Assembly (NCBI GenBank): GCA_011032825.1
Contig: JAADJZ010000001.1
Coordinates: 558,001-622,000, forward strand
From: Massariosphaeria phaeospora
Lineage: Eukaryota; Ascomycota; Dothideomycetes; Pleosporales
Direction of reading: 5' to 3'
DNA: 64,000 nt
The stretch's first letter is position 1. Each line of letters begins with the position of its first letter. The notes under the pieces were generated by a model that was not told the DNA's origin, searched no databases, and saw only the letters and a list, made by a program, of their open reading frames with translations. Below, in pieces: positions 1 through 11,405 of this stretch. The translations under genes were made by a program, and so were the position numbers.

Positions 1-1170
1 GGCGCAGATACTCTAGATAACTATTACCTACTTCTAATCGCCTAGCTAGATAAAATTAGGTTAAGTACGTTTTTAAAAGCTTATAACAACTTTTATAAAC
101 TTAATAACACTTATTTAGAAACTAGTTTTGTTAAAGTTGTGTATATTATTATTGTAAACGCCGTACTTAGCTTTAGTATTCTCTACTAGCTTGAACTACG
201 CGCCAATTGTTTCTAGATTCTTCTAGAGTATTCTCTAGCAATTCTTTGCTCAATTAAACGCTATTTTAAGCTAATCTAAACGCGTTACAAATCTCTTAGC
301 TTAGTATTTGCTAACTAGCTCTCTACTACGCACACTTAGCATTTTATTAGCTATATCTGCTACTTTACACAGCTAAGGCGCGAATTCTCGCGAATCAAGG
401 TTAAGTATATATCAAACGATTGTTTGCTTTTTAGTTGCTGTAAGCTTATAGCCGTTGGCAGGTAATTTAAAGCAAAATAGAGTTTCTTTAGCGCGTTTAG
501 AAAGAGTATAGTAATTAACGTTAAAAGCAGCAGTAGTAGCTTAATAGCTTTAAAATTAGCTAGCTTAAAAGGCTGCAAAGGCAATCTAAAGCTTTTTTTT
601 GTTTTGCTGTAATAACGCGTTGTTTAGTTGAAGCATAACAAGATAATAAAAAGAGTAGCAGCTTTAGCAGATTTTGTCGCTTTCGGTAGTTTGTTGCTTT
701 TGGTAGTTTGTTGCTTTCGGTAGTTTGTTGCTTTTGGTAGTAGATTACGTTAGTTAGCATAGATAGCAATCGCTACAAAGCTAATTTAGAAAATAAATAT
801 TGCTTCTATTTTCGGCTCTTACATAGCAAGATTGGTTAATATTAGATAAATTCTCGTTATAACGTATTGAATTACCGAGCTAGCTACTTTTCCTTGGCAC
901 TACTAACTCTATTATCGGCCTACGATGCTTCAACTAAGTAACGCAATACTTACTAAACAAGAAAGCAGAATTGATATCGCAATCTAAGCTTATAAAGCTA
1001 GCTAATTCTAAAGTTTACAACGCGCTACTGCATTATTTAACGTCAATTACTAGAAACTTTCTAATCGGCTTAACGGAATTGCATTTTAACTTTAAACACA
1101 ACCTAATTGCTAGAAGCTTACTGCAACTAAAGAGCAGACAATTGTTCAATATATTCTCAACTTTAATTCG
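1..1170. repeat. AT-rich, RIP-like transposon relic with a diverged inverted repeat
   Basis: This stretch is very AT-rich, full of TAG/CTAG/TTAG words, and has no credible gene. Such sequence is typical of repeats mutated by repeat-induced point mutation (C to T), which I infer rather than measure. Two segments, about 392-590 (minus sense) and 975-1163 (plus sense), are diverged inverted copies of each other. They share blocks such as AAGCTAGCTAATT, AACGTNAATTACT and ATTCGCGAGAAT, and both translate to a fragment ending LTLIREN. A short direct repeat of GTAGTTTGTTGCTTT-type units lies near 690-740. Confidence 0.7.
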
Positions 1171-1176
1171 CGAGAA

Positions 1177-3193
1177 TGTAATGGGCGGATGCCCAATGGA
1201 ATGCCTCGGCCGCTGGGCCTCGGTTAGAGCAATCTCGCACGAGATTGCTTCGCCAACTTTCGGCTAGGCTCTGACAGATTCCGGCATAGCGCAGGGGGTA
1301 TAAAAGGCTCTCTCATCTTATAGATAGAACCACATCAATTCATCACTTTCTATATTGGAACCTGCCTACTCTGGCGATCCCCTTACATTTGAATTGATCA
1401 AACCCTTCGGAATAAGGATCGAGAGATCCTTGAGGGACGACGGATATTCGGAAGGTTCAGGAACCTCCCGGATCCCACACGGCAACACTCGGAATCAGTT
1501 CTTAGGAACCAACCGACAACAATGGCCAACCCCCACGACGCAGCTATCCAGGTTTTGGTAGCCCAAGCAATGTCAATGGCCGAGAACGGTGCCTCATCGG
1601 AGGACATTGAGGCTGTTCTTGCGAAGCAGATGACCTACGAAGGTCATGACGCCGATACGATCGACGTCTGAATCAACGCGTCGAAGGCCGCGTACGAAAG
1701 GCTGGCCCCAACCATGAGTGGCGGCTTGCCAGCCTCGACTATCGAGATTCACGGGAATCTCAAGGAACGTGGACTCCACAAACCACACAGGGACCCTGGG
1801 TCCCACAACAGACTGGGGGCGAACCGTCGGGTTCAAAGGCCCCGTCAACGAGCGCTCTACCCAGAGCGACTCCAACCAACTTTCTGCTGGCTCGCCTCTA
1901 CGAGCTAGAACAGGAAGTTACGCGCATGCGACAACTACGCCCGCCGGTTCCCGCTACCCCCCCCTACTACCCAGCCACCGACGGCTCCGCCGAACGAACC
2001 CCCAGCGCGGTAAGGAAACACAAGATCCCCGATCTAGCCCCGTTCGGCGGTGAGATCAAGGACTACGCACAGTTCAAGATCCAGATGGAGGACAAGATCG
2101 CGCAGGACGGGGACTCTATCGGGACTGGCTGCAGCTACATCTTCAATCGGCTGAGGAAAAAGGCGGCTATCACTGGCCTCGCCTGGTACCAGGATAACCG
2201 CCTTTTCCCTCAGCCGATTGAAGATGTAGCTGCACCCCATCCCGATAGAGTCCCCATCGTGCGCGATCTTGTCCTCCATCTGGATCTTGAACTGTGCGTA
2301 GTCCTTGATCTCACCGCCGAACGGGGCTAGATCGGGGATCTTGTGTTTCCTTACCGCGCTGGGGGTTCGTTCGGCGGAGCCGTCGGTGGCTGGGTAGTAG
2401 GGGTTCGAGGATGGGCCTGGGCGGGTCGGGTACGGAGTGTTGCAGTGTTAAGCTACCTCTCGTTCGAGCTCAAGGATACGGGCTCGCATGGCCTCGGCCA
2501 TGTTTGGCTCGCGAGGCCCGTCGTTGACCGGGGCTTTGGAGCCTGAAGATTCTCCGCTGGTCTGCGGAGGGATCCATGGTGGCTGGGACGTCGCGGGAGT
2601 CCATGTTCCTTGGGACTCCGTGGGATCCCCGATGGATCCCGGGTTCAGGCCTTCGCCTGGGAGTGACACTCGGTCGAACGCATTGCTTGTTGCGTTCATA
2701 CGGATCTGGATCATTTCCAGGTCAAGGCCTCCGTGGGCCATCTGTTTACGTAAAACGGACTCGATCTCGCCAGCAGGAACACCGTTCTGCTGCATTTCCT
2801 TGGCTTGGGCTACCAATGCTAGGACTTTATTAGAGTTGGCCATCGTAGTTGTGGGCTTCGGTTTGTTCCGGGGAACCTTGTCCGATCGTTGCCGTGAAGG
2901 GTCCGGGAGGTTTCCTGAACCTACCAGATGTCGCTACCTTCAAAGGATCTCGCAATCCTTATGCCGAAGGGGTTGATCAATTCAAATGTAAGGGGATCGC
3001 CAAAGTAGGCAGGCTCTAATGTAGAAAGTGATGAATTGATGCGGTTCTATCTATGAGATAAGAGAGCCTTTTATTCTCCTTGCGCTACGCCGAAATCTGT
3101 CGGAGCTCAGCTAGAAGTTGGCGGGGCAATCTCGTGCGAGATTGCTCTAACCGAGGCCTAGCGGCCGAGGCATTCCATTGGGCATCCGCCTAT
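1177..3193. mobile_element. Palindromic LTR-retrotransposon fragment: two LTR-gag pieces joined head to head
   Basis: The sequence is an imperfect ~2 kb palindrome centred near 2184. Each outer end has TGTAAT...-type termini, a TATA box and a leader that look like an LTR of roughly 210 bp (about 1177-1388, and its inverse about 2980-3193). Inside each arm is a gag-like frame: one begins near 1522 on the plus strand (MANPHDAAIQVLVAQAM), the other at 2843 on the minus strand (MANSNKVLALVAQAKEM). The central 300 bp of the arms are nearly identical and carry a gag motif (FGGEIKDYAQFKIQMEDKI). No reverse transcriptase or integrase is present, so the element is non-autonomous or truncated. I found no obvious target-site duplication. 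Confidence 0.75.
2448..2843 (-). pseudogene. gag fragment of an LTR retrotransposon (right arm)
   Basis: A 131-codon open frame on the minus strand starts MANSNKVLALVAQAKEMQQN and ends with an acidic helix-like stretch (RARILELEREVA). It is homologous to the plus-strand frame beginning near 1522, which is broken by a TGA near codon 50 and then shifts frame. The N-terminal parts of the two gag copies differ much more than the flanking LTR-like ends. No downstream pol domains follow because the palindrome centre cuts the element. It is a relic, not a host gene. Confidence 0.6.
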
Positions 3194-4354
3194 TACAACA
3201 ACGTACGCAAGTTCTTTGTTCAATAGCAATTAATTTAATATTCTTTGAAATAAGTTGGTTGTGCTAAGCAATTTTGAGTTACTTGGTAGTGCTTTACGTT
3301 ATAGCAGCATATGCTACTTACTTTTTACTTTTACTTACTTTAACTAGTTAAATACGAAGAAAAAATAAAAAGTAATAAAAAAGCTTTTTCAAAACTGCTA
3401 CTTAGTATGCACGCGCGTTTAAGCTACTAAAGCTTTACTATATAAAGCTAAACGCTGTTGCACAAATTAACGCTTACTATAAAAAAGCTATAGACAAAAT
3501 CTAAGCTTTAGCATCTACATAGAGTACTTACTTAAATTAAGCTATAGCAATGCCTCTAGCACTTTGAAATTAAAATGCATTGTAGAAACGGAACGGCTGT
3601 GTGAACTGTGAGGTGGTAGGTTCCCTAGCGCTAGACCCTAGAGCCTAGGCGGGTTAGCGCCGGCCCCATATCTGACGCGCAGCCAGCTGAATCCTGATCC
3701 CACGCCAGATGTTTGAGCCAGCCTCCGCATCGAGCAAACACGCTGCTCAGACCCTTAACAACACCCAGTTCATCCATAAGCTCCGAGATCACTTGTCTGA
3801 GCGTCGCCCATTCGGCACAGCCGGGCTCTGACGTTCTGACACGGCGGGATCGTGAGACGCGGACTCTGGGGTGTACGCCTACACAGCATAACATATCTGT
3901 GGGCCATGTGATCAGTAGGGCTACAGCCGTCAAGCTGAGGCATTGGACTCGGGGTATGGGTATGCACTGCAAACCAAACCGGTCACGGTGAGATTTAGTA
4001 TGTCCGGGGGGACAAGGGGGGCCTTTGGAAAAGGCACATGGCTACGCCGTACCGCATGCATGCGGCATCGGACTTTATCTAAGTAGGAGGCGTGCACCCT
4101 TCCTTCCGGCCCCCCTTTGTTACTCTCTGCTGCTCTCCAGCGCATTTTCGTTTTCGCTTTCCTGTCGCGAGGACTTCATCAAGCTTTCGTACGCTGGTTC
4201 CCCTGTTGGATCGGGACTGGAAGTACGTTGGCAGAAGTCATACCTACAGTCTTTATCTTTGTCATTCTACGGTCACTACTATCGTTCGGTACGACGCTCG
4301 CCGAGCCAAAGCCACTCTTTCGATTTTCATTGAATACAGCCGGGACGAGACGAG
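3194..4354. other. Intergenic: RIP-like tail, then unique sequence
   Basis: From 3194 to about 3590 the sequence is AT-rich like the left flank, including A-rich runs near 3350-3390. From about 3600 base composition changes abruptly to balanced, marking the edge of the repeat block. Short open frames between 3630 and 4340 show no recognisable domain, splice pattern or codon bias. The last ~100 bases should contain the promoter and leader of the gene starting at 4355. Confidence 0.6.
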
Positions 4355-7129
4355 ATGGGATTCTTCGATCTGCCGACGGTTTGCGTGCTGTTGTTGGTTG
4401 GGTATATGAGTGCGGAAACTACGGCGCTGTCGTACAATGGCGCGCCCGAGGACCGTGTGCTGCGGGCAGCTACGAGGCGGTCTGATATCTTTCGGAGGGG
4501 TGTGAGGATCCAGAGGAGGTTTGAGAGCGAGCTAGCGTATATTGAAGGTATGTGGATGCTGTGAATGGAGATTGGAGAATGGCACTGATGTCTGCGCAGA
4601 GGAGAATAGCTGGACTGGTACTTCGATCTTTGCTTCGCAGGTGAAAGTCGGGTCGGGGAAGCCTATACTTAATTTGGAGGAGGTAGAGCATCATTTGCAG
4701 AATGTGAGATGTGGGGAGGGGAAGATGCGTCTGGAGTTTGTAGACGAGGTGTCAGCGAGGGATGCGAGATATTCGTGTGAGGGTGAGAAGGGTGGGTTGC
4801 TTATCACGTCGCACGAGAGCTGTAATAAGGACGGAGAAAGAGCTGTGTACAGGTTAGTATTTATCAGGTACAAGGATTTCCTGTTGCTGACATGAATAGG
4901 GTCGACGATGTCTCCTTCGCCGAAGACGGGCTTGCTCTCGAACTCTCCGTAGTTGAATCGCGATGGAAGGAAGCTTTCGACAAGTTCGACATATCTTTCG
5001 GACACACCAAAGACGACCATCTCTATCGCCGACACTCGGATTTTTCGAAGGTTCGGAGGAAGAGACAAAACCAGGCACCTACTACCACCGCTGTTGCTAT
5101 GGTGTCTCTCATCACTCCTGGGCCAGGAACCATACCCTCCGATACACCGGGCAATGTCAATGGCGTATCGTTTGACTTGTCATTTCAAATGATCGATTCG
5201 ACTTTCGCGGTGCCCGCTTTCCTAAGCGGCATCGAGGACGTCGTTGCCATTCCGGAGCTCCCAGTGGAAATTGGGTGTAAAAACTGTCAGACGTCCGGGA
5301 GCTTGGTGCTATCACAGGGTTCAATTCAGATCGATACTGCAGAGGTTGACGTTATTCCAGATGTCTTGGAGGGTGCCGATGACGGGAAAGACATCTCTAG
5401 CGTGATTACGGGGGGCTTCATCGAACTTGCTGCGAACGATATGGCGGCGCACATTGAACTGTTCGCAAGGCCGAGACAGAGCGGTTCTTTTGAGATTGCT
5501 CTGTTTGCGCTGCCTATCGTTGGCTTCACGATTCCAGGCGTGGGAAAAGCGGGCGCGGTGTTCGAGGCTGTACTTCAGGCGAGTTACGATGTCCAAGGTA
5601 CACTGGAGGTCAACTACGGGTTTGATCTTGCTGTCCCGAAAGATTCGACCGTCAGAATAGAACTCAGCAATCTGGTAGATAGCGGAGTGACGGGCTTCCC
5701 CGACGCCACACTAACGCCCCTCCCCTTCTCCGCAAACGTCACAGACGTCGACATCCTGCTCGGCCTCGGCTTTGTGCCCTCTATACCCATTGGCTTCGAA
5801 TTCGCAGACCAAGTGGAAGCCTCCGTCACCATCTCCATGCAGCTCCCCCGCCTCGACGCCAAATTGACAACGAAGCTCAACGCCGACGCGAACTGCAACG
5901 AGCTCGACAGCAACTCAACACCTCTTGCACAGTTCGGCCCTCTCGTCCTCGTCGAAGCCAACATGACCATCTCCCTCGACGTCACCGCGAACATCTCCTT
6001 CCCCTTTGCCCCCGCACCGGCTGGCGTCCTTGCCCAAAAGGCAAACATCTTCGAGACCGTGATTGCACTTGCGAAATCCTGCCTTGAGCCTGCAAAGGGC
6101 TTCGCGCCTGTCACGGGCGGGGCTCCGCAGGTGCCCGGTCATGCCACGTTGGGGGGCGTTTTTATTCCGACAGTTACGCCGGCGCCTGCAGAGTGTACGT
6201 GCCAAGGGAATACGGTGACTGTGTATGTTCCGCCTGCTTCTGAGAGTCTTGTTTCGGCGCCGATGGAGACGCTTACTCCCGATGTTTCCGTTTCTGCGCC
6301 AGGAGAAACGCATATCACGGAGGTTCCTGCTTCTACGCTGGTGGAGATTTCCACCCCGGAGCTCCCTGCTACGGATGTTCCTGCCTCTACGCCGGTAGAG
6401 ATAACTATCTCAGAGAACCCTGCTGCTACGCCAACCGACGTGCCTTTGGAGGTTCCCGTTTATACACCGATAGAGACGTCTGCTCTTGAGTACGCTGCTT
6501 CTATGCCAGTCGAGACGCTTACTCCTGAGTACCCGGTATCCACGCCAGGCGAGACACCTACTCAGGAGGTTTCTGCACCTCCCCCGGTAGATTTGTCTGC
6601 CACTGAATACCCTGCTTCTACGCCGGTCGAAACACCTACGCCGGTAGAAACACCCACGCCAGTCGAAACGTCAACTCCAGGTGTCCCTTACATAGAGTCA
6701 CCTGTAGGGACACCTACCCCCGAGAATCCCGCTTACCCACCCGCCGACACACCCACCCCCCAGCCCCCCGCCTCTCCCCCAATCGAAACCGAAATCGAAA
6801 CCCCGCCAGCGAGCCAGCCCCCATATCCCACCAACCCCGCCAGCGAACCTCCCAGCTACATAAACTCCACCCCGACACTCGAAATCCCCTCACTTCCTCC
6901 CCTCCTCCCCTCCGGTCCTACACCCCCCTCAACCGCAAACTCCACCGGCACCGGCGGTTTCTCTATCCCACCTCAAGCCCCACCTATAACGCCTCCGCGA
7001 ACTACGCCCGCGCCGGAATTTCCCGGCGCGGCGGTGCGCGGCGTGGGTGTTCCAGGGTGGGGGGTTGGGTGGCGGAGTGTGGTTTTGGGAGTTGCGGTTT
7101 TGGGGGGCGGGGCGTTCGCGGTGGGTTAA
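4355..7129 (+). CDS. Secreted, Thr/Pro-rich surface protein (DUF7029/DUF7223-like), three exons
   Basis: Exons 4355-4547, 4600-4852 and 4900-7129 give 891 aa; both introns (52 and 47 bp) are GT...AG and keep frame. The N-terminus is a signal peptide (FFDLPTVCVLLLVGYMSA). The first ~200 residues (motifs such as ISHxSC-like ITSHESC) resemble the DUF7029-type domain and the following beta-rich ~270 residues a DUF7223-type domain; these names are from memory and need a profile search. A CxC motif (PAECTCQGNTVTVYVPP) precedes ~250 residues of Pro/Thr/Glu repeats with copies of TPVETPTPVE. The C-terminus is hydrophobic (VVLGVAVLGGGAFAVG), consistent with a GPI-anchor signal. It is probably a cell-wall or secreted protein; its biochemical role is unknown. 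Confidence 0.8.
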
Positions 7130-7440
7130 CTTGACGTGAGGAAGGTGGCGAGATGGATGAGATGGTGTAATATATGTGGTAATACTTGATTGAGTTCTTG
7201 AATGTCGTTGTATACCCTATCTTTTTTTTTCGGGGCACGGGGAGTTTGTCGATAGATTGGGGGGTTTGATGCTCGATGGTATCTGTTGTTCTCACGCTCG
7301 TTATGCCTGGGTTGGAATGTAGTTTAGACGAATGTATATATATGGATGTACCTAGGTAATTAACATGACATAGCTTAGTTGTATTATAGAAACTCCAACA
7401 GTCTTCACCGCATCGCCTCGCCTCGCCCAGCATGTAAAAA
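7130..7440. other. 3' region of the surface-protein gene
   Basis: This stretch holds no supported gene. It includes a T-rich run near 7220 and presumably the 3' UTR and polyadenylation region of the upstream gene. The degenerate repeat array begins just after it. Confidence 0.5.
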
Positions 7441-9745
7441 ATTTGCCTATTTATCTACTTCGTGGAGCGGTATATAAGCCTCCACGCATCTCCCTTTTGT
7501 CACGGTTTAGAGTCTCTCCTGCCTCACGTGTAGTGGCGCCTCACCTACGCTTAGGTGCGACTACCCATCTTGCACTAGCGCTGTTTACAGCCACTCATGT
7601 ATATCTACGTTCGTAGCTACACACAATACAACCTCAGTTCAATCCTCAATTCCCTACGCACTGCTTGCACTCACCGCAACACCTTTTCCTTCTTGTTTCT
7701 TTCCTTACAGAAGCCTGGCAATAATACACAATAAAAGCAGGTAGGGTACACTGTATGGCGGTGCCCGCGGACCCTCTTTAAAAACGTACCATGGCGGCGC
7801 ATGGGATTTTTGTGCGCGGAAGACTAACTCCTAGGCCGTTAAGAGGATCGCATAGGAGGTGGGATATGCCGCATAGCACGCGCATGTGCAGAGTCTGCTA
7901 GTGTTCATGTTTCAAGAAGGGAAGATGAGAGGAGGAGTATATAAACCCTATCACCTTCTATATCCCTTCCTCCTTCTTTCTTTACAGCTCCTCTATCTAC
8001 CAACACAATAAAACGCTTGCCATCCCATATTATGGCTGCCTCTGGGGGTACTTCTAAAACCATACATAATACCAATGCATGGGTTTTCCTGTGCGCGAAA
8101 GAGGACGAAAAAGACGCACAGGACTGTGCATGTGCCATATGGTGTCACTCACATTTATAGCGAGGAAGGCGTATATAAGTCCCGTTCACCTCCTTCCCTT
8201 CTTCATTGCTCCTTCTCTCTTTACCTCTAGAAGCACGTTTGGCACCCGCCACAATAAAAACATTAACATACTCTCCGATGACTGTCTCTGTGCGGCTTTC
8301 GGAGATACGACATATATACCATGGATGGTTTTCTTGAGCGCGAGAACATAAAAAACGACGTACCCAGCCTCTTATGTGTCGTTATGCATAAAGTTCCAAA
8401 GGACGCTTCAATGGTGCGCTGGAAGGGGAGGGGAGAGAAGGTGTATATAAGCCCCACCGCCTTCCTTCCTTTTCTCCTTTGTCGCCTCGCAGAAGCGCGC
8501 TAGCACCCGCCCCAACAAAATCCATGTGCAGCGCGATTATGGCTGTCTCTGCCTGTTTATCTTAAAATACCTCATGTCCACCTCTGATGGTGTTTCCCTT
8601 GCACGAGAGCTGAAAAAATAGCACACACGGGCCGTTCATGTGTTGCTCTGCATTGTATATGCGGAATTATCTCTTTTGGCATTCGAGAAGGGAAGGGAAT
8701 GGATATACAAGCCTCTCCACGTTCCTGTCCTCATTCCTCTACTTAGAGTAGCGGGCTGGCACCTGCCACAATAAAATCACCAAAGGCTATATTGATGGCT
8801 GTCTCCGCGGGTCTTTCTAAAATGTTGCGTACCTCGAGCAGATGGGCTTCTCCCGTGCGCAGGAGTGGACAATAAAAAGCGGGACACAAAAAAAAAAGTG
8901 TGGACTGAGAGTGTGCTGTTTTCAAAAGCCACGAAGACGATTATCCATATTGTCTTTTGAGATTCTTGAGTACTAGAAGAACCCTAACTCGAACAATGTG
9001 GAACATTTCGCAGTAACATTCCATGACGAAAGCGAAAAGAGAAATAAAAGAAGAACCTCGTGATGGTTGGTGTGGCTCGCTCTTTCGAGAAATGACAGAG
9101 TTGAGAAAGAATGCTGCGATGATGGCTTGAGCTCGTTGAGATAATGGGAGAGAGAAGAAAGGGGTATATAAGCACCCGTGTCTTAGAGTCAAGACCTCTA
9201 CTGCACTGCTATTTCCCGCGGTTGTACAACAAAAGACGAAATGTGAGACCTTCCATGAGTGCCTCTCCTCTCTCTTTTTTCTAAAACTCTTCAATATCTT
9301 GTTCATGGAGACGTCTGTAGCAAACCCCCAACATACGTCTCTATGGGGGACTTTGGGAGATGACGAAAAAGGATAGCCATTCAAGTCCATGAGGGTCCTT
9401 TCTTTGCCTCTTTCCGCCATGAAACTACATATAAAAACTGACCATGGCTCTGCTGTCCACTAAAAATCCAATTCACACGAAATGCATGGTGCGATTAGGA
9501 AGTTTATATCCTATGGCGCAATATCAAATGGCGCGTGGCGTTTGAGGAGAAAACAGTTGGCATTCGAGGAAATGGAGGCTGGACTGAAATATGAAAGTCC
9601 GCTGGAGCCCGGACCATGAGTAAGAGAACGGAGCGAGAGAGATACATAAAACTTATAATAAAAATAATGGACTCTCCACGCATGAGAGCCTCTCTAGAAG
9701 GAAACGGAAATATGACCGCTACCGAAGTAGTCATATAAACAACAT
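7441..9745 (+). repeat. Degenerate tandem array, part 1: TATA-leader-ATG modules
   Basis: At least seven diverged units can be aligned by eye. The typical order is: purine-rich GAGAAGGGAAGG; TATATAAG (7471, 7938, 8172, 8444, variant 8703, 9165); CT-rich leader; a TTACAG/CTCGCAG-like pyrimidine-AG; GGCACCCGCCACAATAAAA; about 20 bases; an ATG in ATGGCTGTCTCTGCGG context (7755, 8032, 8278, 8539, 8795, 9255, 9444); TTTCTAAAA; about 20 bases; ATGG...CCCGTGCGCGAGAG. In five units the TATA-to-ATG distance is 90-106 bp, a normal spacing for a fungal gene. The short ORFs begin MAVSAGLSK, MAVSACLS, MTVSVRLS, MAASGGTSK and run 8-42 codons. Unit spacing is about 230-470 bp. Confidence 0.75.
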
Positions 9746-10463
9746 ATGGCTGGGCGCTCTCTCATTCTATACACTGATTCCAGTCGCCTATTTGAAGAAC
9801 GACCATATGCGTACTATGTCTTTGCTGGGGAGTTCTGGGATATCAACGAAAAAACAGATTCAACATCGCGAAATGCTTCTCGAATTGTGGAACAGATTAG
9901 AATGGTCGTGATCCTAGAATATAGGTTGCCGTGCAGGTGTGGACCTTGCGTATGGAGGTCGTGTTCAAAGGTCGTAATGGTGTTTCGTTGTCGAAAGCTG
10001 GACCGGAGGTGTTGGTGGTGGTGATGATCAGCATCGTCGTGATCTCGCTACGCTACTCATCTTTTCGATAATCGAGATCAGCAAGGTTTTGGTGAACCCA
10101 TACAAAGGATAGTAAGGGCATGCTTGACATTTTGACATGGGGTACCTCACCCAAAGAGCCAGCACCATAACCACTGTCCTTAATGCTTTTGTTACGGGAA
10201 TTAGATATGGCGAGTGTAGTTTAGGGATAGACAGGGCGATAGAAAGAGATATTTATACGTGTGGTAGGACTCGAGAAACGTGAATGAAAGTCACACAATC
10301 AGGTTGAACGATGGGATGGGTTGGAGTACAGGTCGATTGCAAAGCAAGCTCAAATATGGACTTCGTGACGCTAAACCCAGTTAGGCTAAGCCCTGGGACC
10401 GTGACATCACCTAAAACCAGAAACGAGATCCATCCGACATCGTCTCTCCTTTCCTGTCCAGCT
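9746..10463. other. Intergenic, no supported gene
   Basis: A 92-codon open frame starts at 9746 with an ATG (ATGGCTGGGCGC) that resembles the array start codons, but it has no recognisable domain and I do not call it a gene. The rest, up to the stop of the small secreted protein gene, shows no coding signal and probably carries that gene's 3' region. Confidence 0.5.
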
Positions 10464-10796
10464 TTAACACAGTTTCTGCTTCGTCACATAATCACACATC
10501 CGCTGGCCGACGCAGTTGCAGCACTTGCATGCCTAAATTCCAGTCAGCGCTCCAATGTTCGGATTGCGCTCAACATCGGGGTTACGTACCTTCCTAGCTC
10601 TGTCCTTGTTGTCTGTTCCATCAACGCACTGCAGTGTCTGGGCGTCTCGGAACCCAAACGCGTTGTAGCAGGCGTTGGCGTTGATCACGTTGGCGCAGTC
10701 ATCCGTCCTGGCTAGCTCTCGTGTGCATTCTGCGGGCGCTTGTTGAGCGAGCGCTTGGGCAAACAGGAAAGTGAGAAGACTGAGTTGGAGCTTCAT
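10464..10796 (-). CDS. Small secreted cysteine-rich protein (effector-like), two exons
   Basis: Exon 1 is 10590-10796 and exon 2 is 10464-10532 on the minus strand. The 57 bp intron has a GTACGT donor, a GCTGAC branch site and a TTTAG acceptor, and splicing is phase 0. The product is 91 aa: signal peptide MKLQLSLLTFLFAQALAQ, then a mature chain with ten cysteines, four in exon 1 and six in exon 2, ending in a dense cluster (KACKCCNC...CDYVTKQKLC). Unspliced translation stops early and loses six cysteines, so splicing is strongly supported. Ten cysteines permit five disulfides. Length, secretion signal and cysteine content match fungal small secreted or effector candidates; no family is recognised. 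It lies inside the degenerate repeat region. Confidence 0.8.
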
Positions 10797-11405
10797 TGCG
10801 AGAAGGAGAAGCTTTGTTTGATGGTAGGAGATGTGGGATCAGGTTTCGAGAAAGAAGATGGCGCAACAGATTCACGAAGGCGCCGTACGAGTATTTCAGT
10901 ACTAGGTCCAACGGCGCCAGAGCAGACATACTAATTTAACAAGCTAGAGATGTGCCGGAGTCTGGGGTGCATCAAAGTCTGGGCGCGAACGTGGTATTGA
11001 TTGTTTGCATACAACCCAATCAAACCACACTCGGTCGAATATCTCCGCCCCACACTTCCCGTTGAACATCTACTGCCGACTCAACAACAAGAGAAGTGAT
11101 ATCCCAATCAACGAGAAATCGCTATGGACGCAGCTCGATTGCTTGGAGACGAGCCACGCATTGGTGGTTGTCGATATTAACCGTAATCAAAACCATCTGG
11201 TTCCCCTCCTCGACATATGCTGGTATATTAACACATGACGAACCGAAGACTATGCTATATCTTGGCATCTTTATCAACATCTGAAAAGAGCGGCAGCTGT
11301 TCATGGTAAGAAAGTCATCGCAGTCAAGGGCATAATTAGCGGACGTCCCCAGGATTTCCTACAGTTCCATCGTTGAGACCATATCTAGAAAAAATACATC
11401 TCAAG
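10797..11405. other. Divergent intergenic region between two secreted-protein genes
   Basis: The small secreted protein gene (minus) and the DUF1996 gene (plus) start from opposite sides of this ~600 bp, so it should contain both promoters. Short open frames here have no supported product. I see no clear copy of the array module. Confidence 0.5.

Noticed and set aside
1926..2330. 134-codon plus-strand ORF across the palindrome centre
   Set aside because: The second half is the reverse complement of gag sequence, so the frame is an artefact of reading through an inverted repeat.
7905..8138. ORFs on both strands in the first array (e.g. 7905-8138, 8941-9420)
   Set aside because: They run through repeat units and promoter-like blocks in varying frames, have no shared domain and are not conserved between units. 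Only the short ATG-initiated frames are positionally conserved.
7441..9745. CRISPR array
   Set aside because: Units are diverged, 230-470 bp long and lack short identical repeats with unique spacers; the genome is eukaryotic.
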